A DNA stretch of 64,000 bases, from NCBI RefSeq assembly GCF_036785885.1, contig NC_092312.1, forward strand, positions 14,216,001 through 14,280,000. Reading direction: 5' to 3'. The notes under the pieces were generated by a model that saw nothing but the letters and a program-made list of their open reading frames with translations, made no database searches and was not told where the DNA came from. The stretch comes from Coffea arabica (Eukaryota > Streptophyta > Magnoliopsida > Gentianales > Rubiaceae). Each line of letters starts with the position of its first letter. Positions within the stretch are counted from its first letter, which is position 1. This document shows positions 32,800 through 45,280 of the stretch, one piece after another. A program made the position numbers and the translations under genes.

Positions 32800-33314
32800 A
32801 AAATTTAGAGGACTAAAGGCATGTATGAACCGAGGGAAGAAAATGGAGGAAAGAAAGGCCGAGGAGGAACAAAAAGGGTGGCTTTGAAATTATCAGTGGG
32901 AAAAGAAAAGAAAAGAAAAGAGGAATACAATATAGAAAAGCAGGACAATTCTTTGACTCTATGGCCGAAATCAGAGATTGAGCTGGCTAAAGTATGATTT
33001 AAAGCGCGGGAAAAAGAAAGTTAAAGGATCATCCATAGATATGGACATGGGAATAGATACGCAGGCTTGGGAATTTTTAAAATTATATATTGGATCATTT
33101 CAAGAAATTAAGTTGATTTGGTGCTGTATAATAGAAGAGAGCTTTGACCGAAAATGCACTCTATTTTTTAAATGGTTGTTATGTTATTTTTTCTCCAATA
33201 TTTTCTAGATTGCTAATTAATCATGAAAAGTTTATTGAGGAGAAAGTTCAAGTTGTATAATTGATGTTTGAGTTTCGCAAACATTATTGATTGTAGAAAA
33301 GAAGTAAAAAAACA

Positions 33315-33522
33315 ATTATTCATGTACTCAACGTAAAAAAAGTTAATGTTTTCGAGAAGTTGAAGATACCTTTTTCTACACCTGTTTATCTTATAAAATA
33401 AAGTGCAACATAAAATTATTCATGTACTCAACGTAAAAAAAGTATGTTTTAGAGAAGTCGAAGATACGTTTTTCTATACCTTTTTATCTTATAAACTTAA
33501 AAATAAAGTGCAACATAAAATT
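33315..33522. repeat. Tandem duplication, period 100 bp
   Basis: CATGTACTCAACGTAAAAAA occurs at 33321 and exactly 100 bp later at 33421, and the following GAAGATAC, TTTTTCTA and AAAGTGCAACATAAAATT words repeat in the same order with small indels. Noncoding. Confidence 0.85.
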
Positions 33523-35886
33523 CTTAAAAGGTTATCCATTAAAAGTTGAACTATGACACTTAAAACATAGGTAATAAATTTGATCTATGAAGGTCTGTCG
33601 TGCATCAAATTACTGGTACACGATTTTATTGTCTAATATTAGCATGTATAAAAAGATTATTATAAGGGATGATTTCACAAACCTCCCTTGAGGTTTCAAA
33701 TAATTCACTTAGCACCTCTTAAGTTTGAAAATTGTCACTTGCCTACCCTACTTTTAAGTTCATTGTTAACCCATTTCAAAACATATTTTTTAAAAACTCA
33801 CTTTTATGAAAAAACTACTATAACACTTTTTAAATTGAAATTTGAAAGAAAAATATTCAAGAAAAATGAAAATTTTCCAAAAAATATTCGATCACAGGGG
33901 CATTTCTATTCTTTAACAGAATCCTTTTTGTTTTGTTTTCGAATTTTGTTTTGAAGTGTTTTTAAGTCGGAGCAGTAGTTTGTTGATATCATTATTGTAA
34001 AGTTGATGGTGTCAACTATTCACTGTTCAGTGAGTGGGGTCCAAGTAATGAAACTACTATTTGGGAAGCAAACAGTCTGGGCAGCATAATGAATTTGGGT
34101 GGTATTCACTCACTATATTTGCCGTCCAAAACAAAAACAAGGTCCCATAATGCCTGGAAGAATCTGTAAAAATCTGTTATTGTATTGTGTACCTCGTCAA
34201 ATGGCAACAAGTAAATCTGATTTGTGGGATGGGAATGGATGAAACAAATCCAGTTCTTTTTGAGATATATTATGTGTTTATATATATGTATATAATTAAA
34301 TCAATTATACAATTGTGGAGGAGGTTTTGATGTAGTGATTAAAGTTGAGACGTCTAAGAATTAGAGATCTTGAGTTGTAATCCCCCTTTCTCCCTCTTCT
34401 ATTCTTGAATCCCGCCCCTCCCCTGCTTGGAAAAAATTTAAGGAAAGAAAATCAGAAGTTATACAATTGTTAGAGAGAATGATAACGTATTAGGGTGAAG
34501 TGAATAAAGCCGTTTGCACTTGTTCTTGGGTTTTTTAAAAAGAAAGAAAAGTTATTTCAGAAAACATATTTTTGACTTGGAGTGAGACCCAATATCTCAA
34601 ACTTCACCGATGCCTTGTGTTTCACAACTTTGCACAATCACATAAAGAGTGTACAGCCCAAGAAACAAGAAGGATCAATAATGTCTATCCACCACGAAAA
34701 TAAGAACCAAAAAAAAAAAAAAACTATTAATTTTGATGGAGCTGCAACTTGCAAGTCCTGAAAAGTGGCTTGAACGATAGATTTTGATATTATTATGTCA
34801 GAGGAGAGTTGGAGTAATTTTTCTCTGTTTCACACCTTATTGCCTCAATTGGATAAAACACCCACCATTTTATGTTTCAGAAGGAAATAATAATAGAACC
34901 CCTAGAAAGTCAAAAAGATTTTTGGAAGATCTGCAGTCCGGATCCCCAAATGAGCCAAATTTGATTGGATTTTATTTGAGGGGTGTTTATTTAATCTCAG
35001 TTTAATGTTTCTTAATTCCTTGTATTTTTCCCTTATATTTTGGAAATAATTTTAAGCTTTCCTTTTTTTGTTAGAAAAATTGAAGCTAATGAGTGGGTGA
35101 CAAATCAATTATTACAGAAGCTAATGAGTGGCATGCATACTCTAATTTGCTTCAACTTTTCAAAATTGATTCTTAAGGAGGAGACCTTACACACACACAC
35201 ACACAAAAAAAAAAAATAAAATCAATTGAGTAGTTCTGCCCCATTGATATGAAGATTAGAGTTGCAACTTAAAGAACAAGATCAAGAAAAGAAAGCGCCA
35301 GACAATATCTCTCACTAAAAGATAGAATAAATTTAATTCAAAAAACGAAAACAAACCTGTGGGAAGCAATCAAACACGCATTGCACGAATGTGAGTACGA
35401 GAGGGGCATCAATTATCTGGACGAAAATGAAAACCCACGAGACAAAAGCATGCAGATATGGAAACAATTGCTGAAAATGACTTGACAGGAATTTGAATAA
35501 TAGCTTCCTTTCTTGCATAAACTTGGAATAATCCTACAGCAAGTTAGTCAATAATGAGTGAGTAAATTTCTGAGGCAAGTCAAGAAAATTGGTCCCGCTA
35601 CCAGTTTTAATGTTCATGATCAGTTTGTTGCAGGTTTAGATGGTCCACTTTGGTACATGAATGTTCATAGCTGTTTTCTTTGAATTCTTGATGCAAATGC
35701 CCACATGCGGGTTTGATGAACTAAGTGTGTACATTAATAAATTCAACCCCATCAAGACGATCCTTGTCCCAGTAAATCAGTGAAAAAGAACAGGACAGAC
35801 AAACATTTGCCTCATCTGGAGAATACAGGAGGGCAGTGACTGACATGCGAGCAACAATTTTCTAGTATCTAAATGGGACGCCAATC

Positions 35887-36065
35887 TTTGTCTGGATATC
35901 AAATTTTTTTCAAATAATATTTTGCTTATATTTAAACACATTTTTCAATCTATCTTTTTGTGTTTCTAACCTTTTTTTTTTCTATCTCATATACATTACA
36001 TCACAAAAAATACTATAGTGATTATTCTAAATAATATTTCAAATAATACTACTCTATCCAAACAA
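35887..36065. mobile_element. MITE, about 180 bp
   Basis: Left end TTTGTCTGGATATCAAATTT; right end, inverted, TTGTTTGGATAGAGTAGTAT. The interior has ATCTCATATACATTACATCA, shared with the element at 29945. No coding capacity. Confidence 0.55.
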
Positions 36066-38281
36066 TTCTTTAAAAGTAAAATGCATTTTGTTATATTCAT
36101 TGTTTTGGCTTTGGTAATTTTAACTGAATGGGATTGAAGTTTATTAAAGAATAAGAAGATCTGGCTAAATCATGGGGATAAGTAATTATATTCCTTAATT
36201 AACGTGATTTTGCACTTGACTAACACATTATCCATTCTCTCCAGTCTCCACTCCATCTTTAAAAATTGTATATTAAGTTGTATTACATCTTAGCCTCAAA
36301 GGTTTCTTGATACATTTGATTACTTTCTTTGGTCCTTAGTGTGGACTTGACCATTTCTTTTGATTCGACAAGATTCTTGAAGTGAAAGTTCACAAATTTT
36401 GCATATTGAGAAGAAGAAAAAAAAAAAATCCCACAGGTGTCTGTCTTCCACATTTAGTCCACTCATGTTGACAAATTGTTTAGTCCCTTTCTTCTTGACA
36501 AATTGTTTACAATTAATATCTTGAAGGGAGAATTGGCCCATGTTCAAATTGTATATTCGAATTGGCTCCTTCATTTCTTTAAAATTAAAAAAAAAAAAAA
36601 AAAAGGATCCTCCATTTCAAAATCACGAGTTAAAGATAATTCAGGTCGTTATCATGCGCATTCGGTGCAATACATGGTTCGACTTGATTGTTGGACTTTA
36701 CGCATGATTCCTCCTCATATTCTACATACAATAGTGTGGTAGGAATAAACTTTCCAATTTATTGGTTCAGTCAAATGAAACTTTGAAAATGGATTGGTTT
36801 TGGTCCATTAAAATTGTTTAAACATCTTGAAGTAAGCACTACTATTGCTCCTGCAATCATTTGGGGAGAATCAGTTGCTGAGATAATTTTGCTGTCAATG
36901 TCAATCAATTCGAGACTATAGGGTCTTGGTCGCTACATCACCAACGCCTGAACCAAAGTAGCTATTGGAAATTCGAATGGACTTTCTCAATTAGCCATAA
37001 GTACTTGTGAATGAACGCTGAATTCGAGCAATTGAATTCTCTTTCATCATGAAAACTCACGAAAAGTGGGTCTAAATTATTAACAAATCAGCAACCAAAT
37101 TCAAACCCACTGACCAAGCTATAGGGATAATGCTTGATGTTTTTCAATTATATACTTCTACACATTATTTTCTTTTGTCACGTCATACGATATTCACATG
37201 TTATATGGTACATGAACTAGCTCATAATTGTATCTTTACGACTTTTACACCGATATGCAAAAGCTTCCCGTTGAATTCTCTAATCTATGAACTTTCCACC
37301 TTATCTATCAAAGAAGAAATTATCAACCAAAAGAAACAAGATGGCTTAGCTAGAAAAATGCTGCAAATTTTCCACTGAATTTTTTCATGCATTTTTGGGC
37401 CTACATAACACAAAATCTTGCAGGCTTAGCCAGCATCACATGTATGAAGGTATAAAGGTCTTGTCAAATATCACCTCTACAATTCTCGGTCAATTTCCAC
37501 TCAAAAGATGATGAATAATAGAGTATAATCCGTATGGGTCGACTGCATCTCCCATGTTACCCATTTCAAAGTGAAGTTGTCCTTTGTCAAGCCGAAACAT
37601 TTTGCACTCCATCATCGCCCTGAAGGAAGGCAGACAATCAAGAACAGAAGATGAAGAACATGTGTCATGCCAATAGCGTTATGAAAAAAAGGCGACAAGA
37701 AGGCAATACATTTCACTTTCCAAGTTCAATGTTTGTTTTTCTAATTACTACATTCTCCCAACAAAATGTTGCTAATTGGAGATAATGTTTTTTTTTTCTT
37801 CTTCAATCATATTATTATTTTGTAGTTTATAGGGCATGGGCAATGGGCACTTAAGTTAATGTGGAATGGAATTTGATGAACATGAACTCCTGAATGATGT
37901 TTTTAAAGGTGACTATGACCCCTTAACTTTAATTGGTTTTTCCTCAAATACAATTATTAGAACCTCGCCAATTTGTTAATTGTAGTCCGCTTTCATAATA
38001 CTAAACAGTCATTTCAATGTAGTAGATCACAAGGCATGTAAAAGGTAATGATTTTGTTGCAATACATCCCATTAAGAACTATGCAATGCTAATTATGTGA
38101 ACCTATAAAATGGATAAGTGTGTCTGGTGGATAATATAATTCCAAAAGGCTTAATGGAGAAGCAGGCCTTGTTTTCATTTTCAATAAGTAGTGAAGTAAT
38201 TATTATACACCCACAACATCTTGCTGCTAGAATAATTGTTGGCTTTGGTGGCAGATAGAGCAAGATAGCATCACTTTTTAT

Positions 38282-38282
<1 letters not shown>

Positions 38283-38337
<55 letters not shown>
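38283..38337. repeat. (AT)n microsatellite
   Basis: About 27 AT dinucleotides without interruption. Likely length-polymorphic. Confidence 0.95.
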
Positions 38338-38338
<1 letters not shown>

Positions 38339-40468
38339 CTTGGATCAAGGATCAATAAAATTTGAAGTTGGGTCTAGAACAAAACATAAATGATAAAAAT
38401 TAAGGAACAAGCACTCCCTAGTTATTGAGGCTCCTGCTGTAGTTTTATCCATGTTTTCTCCATTTGCATTTCATCTTCTAGATGTGTTTCTGGAAAAAGA
38501 TTACGATAACACTCTATTCAAAAGAGTGTATATTTGGTTAAAAATTGATCCAAAACTTCGTTATGATTTTGTATGTTTTAACTATATGGTACATATTTTT
38601 CCATTATTTTCCTGGAATCTTTGGAAGGAATTTTTCTTCTATGGCTTTTGGAATAACGCAGAATGATGTAGAATCATTCGTTAATCACATGCCATGCTGC
38701 CATTTTTCACCGTTGCTTTGAAGTAAGAAAATGACCTTATTCTAAGTTTTAACTTTACACTACCACCGATCTAGGAGAATAAGCACTGAATTCCAATTAT
38801 ATATTTGCCCAAATGGATTGAACTTTTATTGATTTCCACCTACCTAGGTTTAGAAATCATCCCATACAACCTCATAGTTATGTTTGATTTGGTTTTAAAT
38901 GTACCGTTGAATTCTTCGTTTTAGTCTTTCACTATGCATTATTTGAATTTTACAGAAAACTATTAGAGGCTCAATGGCACCAATACTTCTCGAATTTTCA
39001 TCCATCTTTCAATTTTTTCCCTAAACAGTTAAAATGTGTGTATTAGGTCCCTAAATTCATAAACTCGAATCTAAAACGAGCGCTAAACATGGTTTTAAAA
39101 AAAAACCTGGTCAATTTCATTGGTGAATCTAATAATTTATATGGAGTGACGAGTCCATGGTTCCTTGAAGAGATTAATAACTTGTGCTTAATTTTTCCAA
39201 GATGATTTAACTTATGAAACGACCAGCGGCAGGAAGAAAAAATTTGTCACCAAGCTAACCTCAACTTGTGCTTAATTCTCTTTCATTCGTAATTCTTTTT
39301 TTTTTTTTTTTTTTTTTTGAATCAAATGATCGTCCAATTCCGTATTATATGTTAGATACTTTATCTGTTGCTTCTGTAAATTTTGGTGCCTAAACTTAGA
39401 TGTATTTATGACAATTAAAGGAGGCAACCCGTTGGCTGTAGTCCGCATCAATCCAAGAGGAATGACCGTCGACGTTGATTCATTTCCAGTCTGATTAAAG
39501 TATTAAACGTGATTCCTCCAAATCAAGAATATCCCTCTTCCAAATTTACCCAATTAAAACCATTGCAGGATAATGAAAGGCCTAGGAAAATCACATTTAT
39601 AAAGCAACAAATATAAAATCCAAGGAGCTGAGGTTAATTGATGTTGTGTTTTCTGTCCTCAATTATTTGCTTGGCCTGTTATTAGCCAAAAAATCCAAGT
39701 TTCTTTTGCTGTCCTGAATTCCTTCCTTAATATCACTATAATAATTAATAGAATTAATTTTTTCCACGCTATTAGTGTATACACTGGTGGATTTACATGC
39801 ATTCTATATAATTTTAATTTGAATTTGAATACCAAATTTTATATATGTGATGTGTATCTAAATCCTAATATATACACTATTAGGGTTTGCTTAGTTCGTG
39901 AGATGATACAGAATTAAATTACAAAACCTGTATCATTCCATATTTTGGTTGTTTTTTATGCAAGAAATGATACATCCCACTTAACCGAATTAATCCTCCA
40001 TTTTGATTCTTTCCTTAGCCCAAACTTATTTTCTTCACTTTCCTTCATCTTTCCTTGCAACCAAGCACTATCGAATTGAAAGTGACATTAACTGGATTCG
40101 TCTACTAAATTAACCCAATTAAAACCATGGTAGGATAATCAAAGGCGGCCTAGGAAGATCACATTTATAAAACAACAAGCTGAAAATCCAAGAAGCTGAG
40201 GTAAATTGATGTTGTTTTTCGTGTCCTTAATTATTGGCTTGGCGTGTCATCAGCGATGAGATCGAAGTTGTTATCATGTCCTGGACTCACTCCTTGTTAT
40301 CGATATAATCAATAATTCTGTAGTAACCCTTGTCTTCAAATGTGTGCTTCCACTGGATAGGCTAATCTACTTTTTTCTTCATTTCATTTCATTGATAAAC
40401 CAATTCTTCTCCTCTAATAATTAAGCCCTCTGAAGAAAACTAAACTCTAATATTTGTCAGTTGTGACA

Positions 40469-41647
40469 ATGGAAAGCAATGCTCCACCATGCACGGCGGG
40501 ATCAGTGAATCTTCCAACAGAAATCATCATTGAAATACTCTGCAGACTTCCTGCGAAGTCACTGATACGCTTCAGGTGCGTTTCTAAATCATGGTGTTCA
40601 CTAATTATTGACTCCAACTTCATCAAGAAACACCTCAGCCAAGCCAGAAATCCCGCCAACCTGAATCTGAAAAGGGCTATGGTGTACAGTAGCTCGAGTA
40701 TTCATAAAGTTTGGTCTTTTCCTCTTTTGTCTTTCCCCAGTCATTCCATCAAGGATGCAGTCAAGCTTTATCCCTTAGGAAAAAGGGCTGGCAGAATAGC
40801 ATTTGTGGAAGTTTGTAATGGCTTATTTTGCATTTGGATGGAGGGAGAATTGTTCTTGTGGAATCCATCCCTAAGACAGCACAAAAGACTTCAATCACCA
40901 GTCATTGATACTCCACACGAAATTGGTGCCAATTCTTTTGTTGGAGTTGCTGTTTGTGCATTTGGTTATGATCCGCACAATGATGATTATAAACTGGTAA
41001 GAATTATAAAGTTTTCAGGACGTGGACCTGTAAGAACAGAAACAAAAATTTATTCACTGAAATCAGATTCTTGGAGAAAAATTCAGGAATGCCCTTATCC
41101 TTTTTATGCCAAATCTGATGGGAAGTTCGCGAATGGATCAATTTATTGGTTGATTGACAGTGGTGAAGCTACAAATCAAGCTTCTAAAATCATCTCTTTT
41201 GAGCTGTCAACAGAAACGTATGGTGAGCTACCACTTCCTGATGACCATCCAAATGGGCCTGAGATTCACGAGTTTGGATTAGCTGTTTTGAGAGGAATGC
41301 TTTCCTTGTATTGCAATTATATTACAAGCCATTTTGTTTTGTGGGGAATGAAGGATGCAAATGGTCCTCAGAAATGTTGGGAAAAAATGATTGGGATTCA
41401 GTATCAAGATGTCCCTCTGCAGCCACATTCCTCAAGGGCTTGTTATTACATCGTCCCAAGGTACTTGTTTGAGAACGGGGAAGTTTTGCTGGAGGCAAAA
41501 GAGGATGATTTGAAAGGAGTTTTAGGACTATATACAGAGAAATCTTGGGGAGTTGAGACCAAAATTAGCAGTGGGATTTCTTATGTCCGCGAAGTCCATG
41601 TCTATGAGGAGACTTTAGTTTCACCCTGTCTAAGAAACGGAGCTTAG
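40469..41647 (+). CDS. F-box protein with type-1 FBA domain
   Basis: Intronless, 392 residues from ATG 40469 (ACAATGG context; there is no earlier ATG in frame). Substrate-recognition subunit of an SCF ubiquitin ligase. The F-box is residues about 15-55: LPTEIIIEILCRLPAKSLIR, then FRCVSKSWCSLI. The FBA type-1 region has the family marks LFLWNPSLRQHKRL, FGYDPHNDDYKLVRI, YSLKSDSWRKI and GSIYWLI. The target is unknown; such genes expand by tandem duplication and several are linked to self-incompatibility or stress. The copy is intact, while several decayed relatives lie downstream at 43508, 44650, 46100-47900 and 51345. A 61-bp exact duplication lies in its 3' UTR. Confidence 0.93.
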   Translation: MESNAPPCTAGSVNLPTEIIIEILCRLPAKSLIRFRCVSKSWCSLIIDSNFIKKHLSQARNPANLNLKRAMVYSSSSIHKVWSFPLLSFPSHSIKDAVKLYPLGKRAGRIAFVEVCNGLFCIWMEGELFLWNPSLRQHKRLQSPVIDTPHEIGANSFVGVAVCAFGYDPHNDDYKLVRIIKFSGRGPVRTETKIYSLKSDSWRKIQECPYPFYAKSDGKFANGSIYWLIDSGEATNQASKIISFELSTETYGELPLPDDHPNGPEIHEFGLAVLRGMLSLYCNYITSHFVLWGMKDANGPQKCWEKMIGIQYQDVPLQPHSSRACYYIVPRYLFENGEVLLEAKEDDLKGVLGLYTEKSWGVETKISSGISYVREVHVYEETLVSPCLRNGA

Positions 41648-41696
41648 AGGCAATTGAATTCCAATATCAAAAAGGCATTCTATTGCTTAAGGACCT

Positions 41697-41818
41697 TGCA
41701 TTCATAGTTTGATTAAGCAATAAATTTTGTTTACTATGAGTATATATTCTACATTTCTGCATTCATAGTTTGATTAAGCAATAAATTTTGTTTACTATGA
41801 GTATATATTCTACATTTC
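41697..41818. repeat. Exact 61-bp tandem duplication in the F-box 3' UTR
   Basis: GCATTCATAGTTTGATTAAG through ACATTTCT occurs twice head to tail with no mismatch seen. It includes AATAAATT, a polyadenylation-like word, in each copy. A decayed form (AAACAATAAATTTTGTTTAT) appears near 47180. Confidence 0.93.
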
Positions 41819-42365
41819 TGCTTCGTCAATTTATAGTTTCTGCGTTGTAGAAACTAGGAAGCAAGTGTAATGGTTATTGTTATAAATTTACAGTTTATCG
41901 GGATTATAGTGATTTGAGGCTTTTCTAGCACTTAATAGTGTATTATCAGACATGGTTTTTTTTTAAAAAAAATTTTCAATTTTTGTGGTTGATGATTCAT
42001 TACAGCAACTGTAAAATTGGATGATTAGAGAAGGATATATGGTTTGAATTTTCTTGTCATATTAGCATTCGTCATTCGAAAATGTATTCAACTTTTTTTC
42101 ACTTATTTTATTCTAAAACAAACTGATATCGTATAATGATACCTTTTCTTGGGCAAATATTAAACTTTTCATCGATCATTCAGAAGTCTTTACAGCGAGA
42201 TATACATCTTTTCCTCATATCAAACTACACCAACTTTGTACACTCACATCAAAACTGCTGAAAGGAAAGGAAATTGACATAACTTAATGGCTTCTTTTTT
42301 TTTTTTTTGGGACAAATGTTCTTCTCTCTTTTTGAAAGAGAAGTTTGTTTTTGTTTTTTATGAAT

Positions 42366-42766
42366 GGGTAAAAAACAAAAAAGCCCCCTATGATAAATTT
42401 AATTTACAAAAAAGCTCCCATAGTTTCAAAACGTACAATATGACATTTCATGATTTGAACTAAATTATAAAGTGATAGAATCCATTAAACTTAACAGAAA
42501 TGACTTATTGGAATTTTTAAAAAAAATTATACCTAATTTTTAACAAATATACCTGTTCTACCCCTTAACCTTCAATTCTCTCTATCTAGAGAATAAAACA
42601 AATAATTTTTTTGAGCTGTCTTTTGCTTAATTATATCATGACGTTTTGGTCATTTCATTCATTTCCATTAAATTTAACGGATTCCGTCAGTTTTACAATT
42701 TAGTTCAAAATATGAGATGTCATATTGTAACGTTTTGAAAGTAAGGTTTTTTTTTTTTTTTTACCA
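42366..42766. mobile_element. Foldback MITE with exact 9-bp TSD, 401 bp
   Basis: Ends GGGTAAAAAA and, inverted, TGGTAAAAAA. The arms match over roughly 150 bp (GTTTCAAAACGTACAATATG against TTTCAAAACGTTACAATATG, and GAACTAAATT). Flanked on both sides by TTTATGAAT (42357-42365 and 42767-42775). A 9-bp duplication with long TIRs indicates a Mutator-type foldback. Confidence 0.85.
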
Positions 42767-43507
42767 TTTATGAATCTACCTTGCGTAAGGGGTTGTTACT
42801 ATAGGCGATTGGGTATTGTAAATAGAATATTAAGCAAAACCAAATGATGAAAGGAGTAATAATATATATCACCAGCAAATGTATCACCCAAATATCACCT
42901 TCCACTTGGATGGCTGATACGAAATGCCACCTAAAATCCTTCCTAATCATATGATTGATTTGGAATATATACACTAATGGAGTAACAGGTTCAAATCGAA
43001 AGAAAGTACTATTAGGTTACAAAGTTCAAATCAAAAGAAAGTAGTATTATTTCACATTCGATGATAAATAATAAGTAAGTAAAAAGGCAAATTCCTGTTC
43101 TATCGTGTGTTAATTGTAGTTGTTTCGTATTTTCTGATTTGGAATTTCGAATTATCAAGTTTGCTTTTCATTGTGAGAAATCCGTCTCTAGAACTCATTA
43201 GCCTTTTAAAGAATCTTCCAAACCAATGGGAGAGGAAGTGTCTCATTAGTGGCAAGAGAAATTCATGAATTACGTAAATGTAAACGAAAATTCTTACATT
43301 TTCTTGTATACTGCACGCCACGTTACAACTTTCACATTTGTATGCAGGTTTAGTCCGGAGTCTTTAAATCAAAAGCCCTTTTTCGTACTTGTGTTTTTTC
43401 ATTTATCAAAATTTAGTACAACAACTTGGTGAAGGCTTATTCTTCTTTGCGAATTTATCACGTATCTTGTACAGAAAGGAGCGGCCAAGTAAGGCTCTAG
43501 GATTAGT

Positions 43508-43880
43508 TTAATGGCTTGATCTGCATTTTGATTATTGGAAAGTTGTTCTTGTGGAATCCATCCATAACAAAATCTGCTCATTTTTTATTTTCCGGCAAGG
43601 AACTCCATATATATTTTTATTTCAAAAACTTACATAGATTCTTAGGCCAACTGGCCTACATTATTGTTGTGTACCTCTTCAATGGTCTACAGGAAGAAAG
43701 TTATGCCACATGTCCTCAACATCTAAAGTTAGAACATTTGTGCAATGCAAAGGAATTCTACCACCACGGATTGGTAATATTGGCACTTCGTTTTTCGGAT
43801 TCACTCTGCATTTGGTTACCATTTACGCTGTTGAAGATTGTAAGGTGGTGAGAATTCTAAAGTTTCTAAGACGGAGATGA
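43508..43880 (+). pseudogene. F-box/FBA pseudogene fragment 1
   Basis: Decayed copy of the middle of the 40469 gene. It has the NGLFCIW-like stretch, LFLWNPSI, then a diverged insert, a SAFGYHLR-like remnant in another frame, and VVRILKFL before stops. No F-box region precedes it. It abuts the anthranilate-synthase fragment on its right. Confidence 0.75.
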
Positions 43881-43887
43881 AGGATAC

Positions 43888-44154
43888 CTCCAAAAGCCTC
43901 CCCAGTAGACTGCAGCCCCATACACACACCAAATAACGGTACCCTTTGTCCCAGTTCCAATACTGTTTGCAACAATATTCCTGAATCTTGAGGTGCTCCT
44001 ATAATTGCATTTAAAGCAATAACAACAAAAAGATTAGCAATAATTGTGACAGAGAAGTTTCACTAGAGAAAAAACAAAAAAGGTTCCAACCAAAAAAAAA
44101 AAAAAAAAGGGTTAGTCTCTCCAGGTCCTGGACAAAATCCCCCTTGCATTTTTC
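43888..44154 (-). pseudogene. Anthranilate synthase beta (TrpG-type) fragment, two exons
   Basis: On the minus strand, 43888-43998 reads GAPQDSGILLQTVLELGQ, then RVPLFGVCMGLQ and TGEAFG, between an AG acceptor and a GTATCC donor. This is the class I glutamine amidotransferase part of anthranilate synthase, with the nucleophile Cys in GVCMGLQ. The preceding exon piece (about 44119-44154) keeps KNARGIL and PGPG but in different frames, because bases of the expected LISPGPG codons are lost, and its donor GT now reads GA. The rest of the gene is absent. A parent gene elsewhere in the genome is implied. Confidence 0.82.
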
Positions 44155-44649
44155 CTATAAAAATCATAAACAAAATAAAAAGAATTCCTTGGCCTTTTCT
44201 AACTTCAACAATAATTGATGGGACGTGCAGAATTTTTGCAAACAATGACCTCACCAAAAATAACCTTTCTGCATGAAATAATGCAACTACAGAGCCAGAT
44301 TGAATATAAACATGCATGAAATGGGGGACTATTTGGTCATTACACAAAAACTTGCTGAAGTACAAGGACCATGACTTTCCCCTAAAAAAAGGGAGGTCAG
44401 TAGACAAAAGCTGATTTTACGATAGACTAAAACGTTGTGTATCCAATTTCTAATAGAACTCTCGTACAAAAAGCTGATTAAAGAACACCACGTACGTCAT
44501 AGCATTACAAGCAAGGTGGTTGCACGATACATTTTTTTTTTTTCAACAATAGTTAAGAAGGAACCACAAACCTAATTCCACCATGGTTGCACGATACATG
44601 ATGAGTGCTTATTTTGCATGTTTTTATGTAGTTGTTTACGGCAACAGGA

Positions 44650-45280
44650 GTTGACTCTTCGAATAGAAATTATAATGGAAACAATATCTAGACTTCCTGT
44701 TAAGTCACTCATCCATATCAGGTACCTGTCTAAATCATGGTGCTAATTAATTATGGATCCCATTTTCATCAAGAAGTACCTCAATCAAGCTACAAGAGGA
44801 AATCAACCTGAACATCAAAAGAAATAATGATATGCAGATCCACGAGTGTTCATAAAGTTTTTCCGTTCCCTCTTTCTTATTTGTCAAGTTATCTTATCAA
44901 GACTCAAGAATAGACTGAGGGTTTTATCATATCAAGTGAGGTTCTGGAATCCATCCACGAGAAAATCCAAATTACTTCTATTTTTCTTTTTTCTTTTGTA
45001 TAAGGAGAGGATAATTTTATTTCATCGACTTGAAAAATTCTTAGACCAAATGGCCAACAATGTTCTTGTGCCTATGTAATGATCCATTAGGAGAAAAGTT
45101 CTCCCACACAACCTCAACTTCTAAAGTTAGCACGTACCACCCCAAAATCCAAAAGAGTTCTCTCATATTGCCAACAAGCCTTCATTATTTAGACTTACTG
45201 TCTCTGCATTTGGTTACAATTCATCTAATGATGATTACAAAGTGTTGAGAAATCAAAGCTTGGAGGACGGAGACTAGAAC
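44650..45280 (+). pseudogene. F-box/FBA pseudogene 2
   Basis: Starts with a recognisable F-box (EIIMETISRLPVKSLIHIRY, then LSKSWC), a TAA where Ser/Leu is expected, then DPIFIKKYLNQA. Later come FWNPSTRKS and AFGYNSSNDDYKV in other frames. The order matches the intact gene at 40469, with several indels and an insert at about 44980-45140. Confidence 0.85.

Larger units (their letters stand above)
32900..40440. other. 7.5-kb gene-free stretch
   Basis: AT-rich intergenic DNA. The first hundred bases or so left of the GIL1-like start hold its promoter side. Contents I can name: a 100-bp tandem duplication (33315), a MITE (35887), an (AT)n array (38283) and a few poly-A/T tracts. None of the open frames longer than 60 codons here has a domain I recognise. 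Confidence 0.55.

Noticed and set aside
33660-33960. Foldback element beginning with a GATTTCACAAACCTCCC-type end
   Set aside because: The left end looks like a known kind of terminal repeat, but I found no inverted partner or duplication.
34310-34440. Possible tRNA-derived SINE (GATGTAGTGATTAAAG, then GAGTTGTAATCCC)
   Set aside because: The A- and B-box-like words are degenerate and no poly-A end or target duplication was found.
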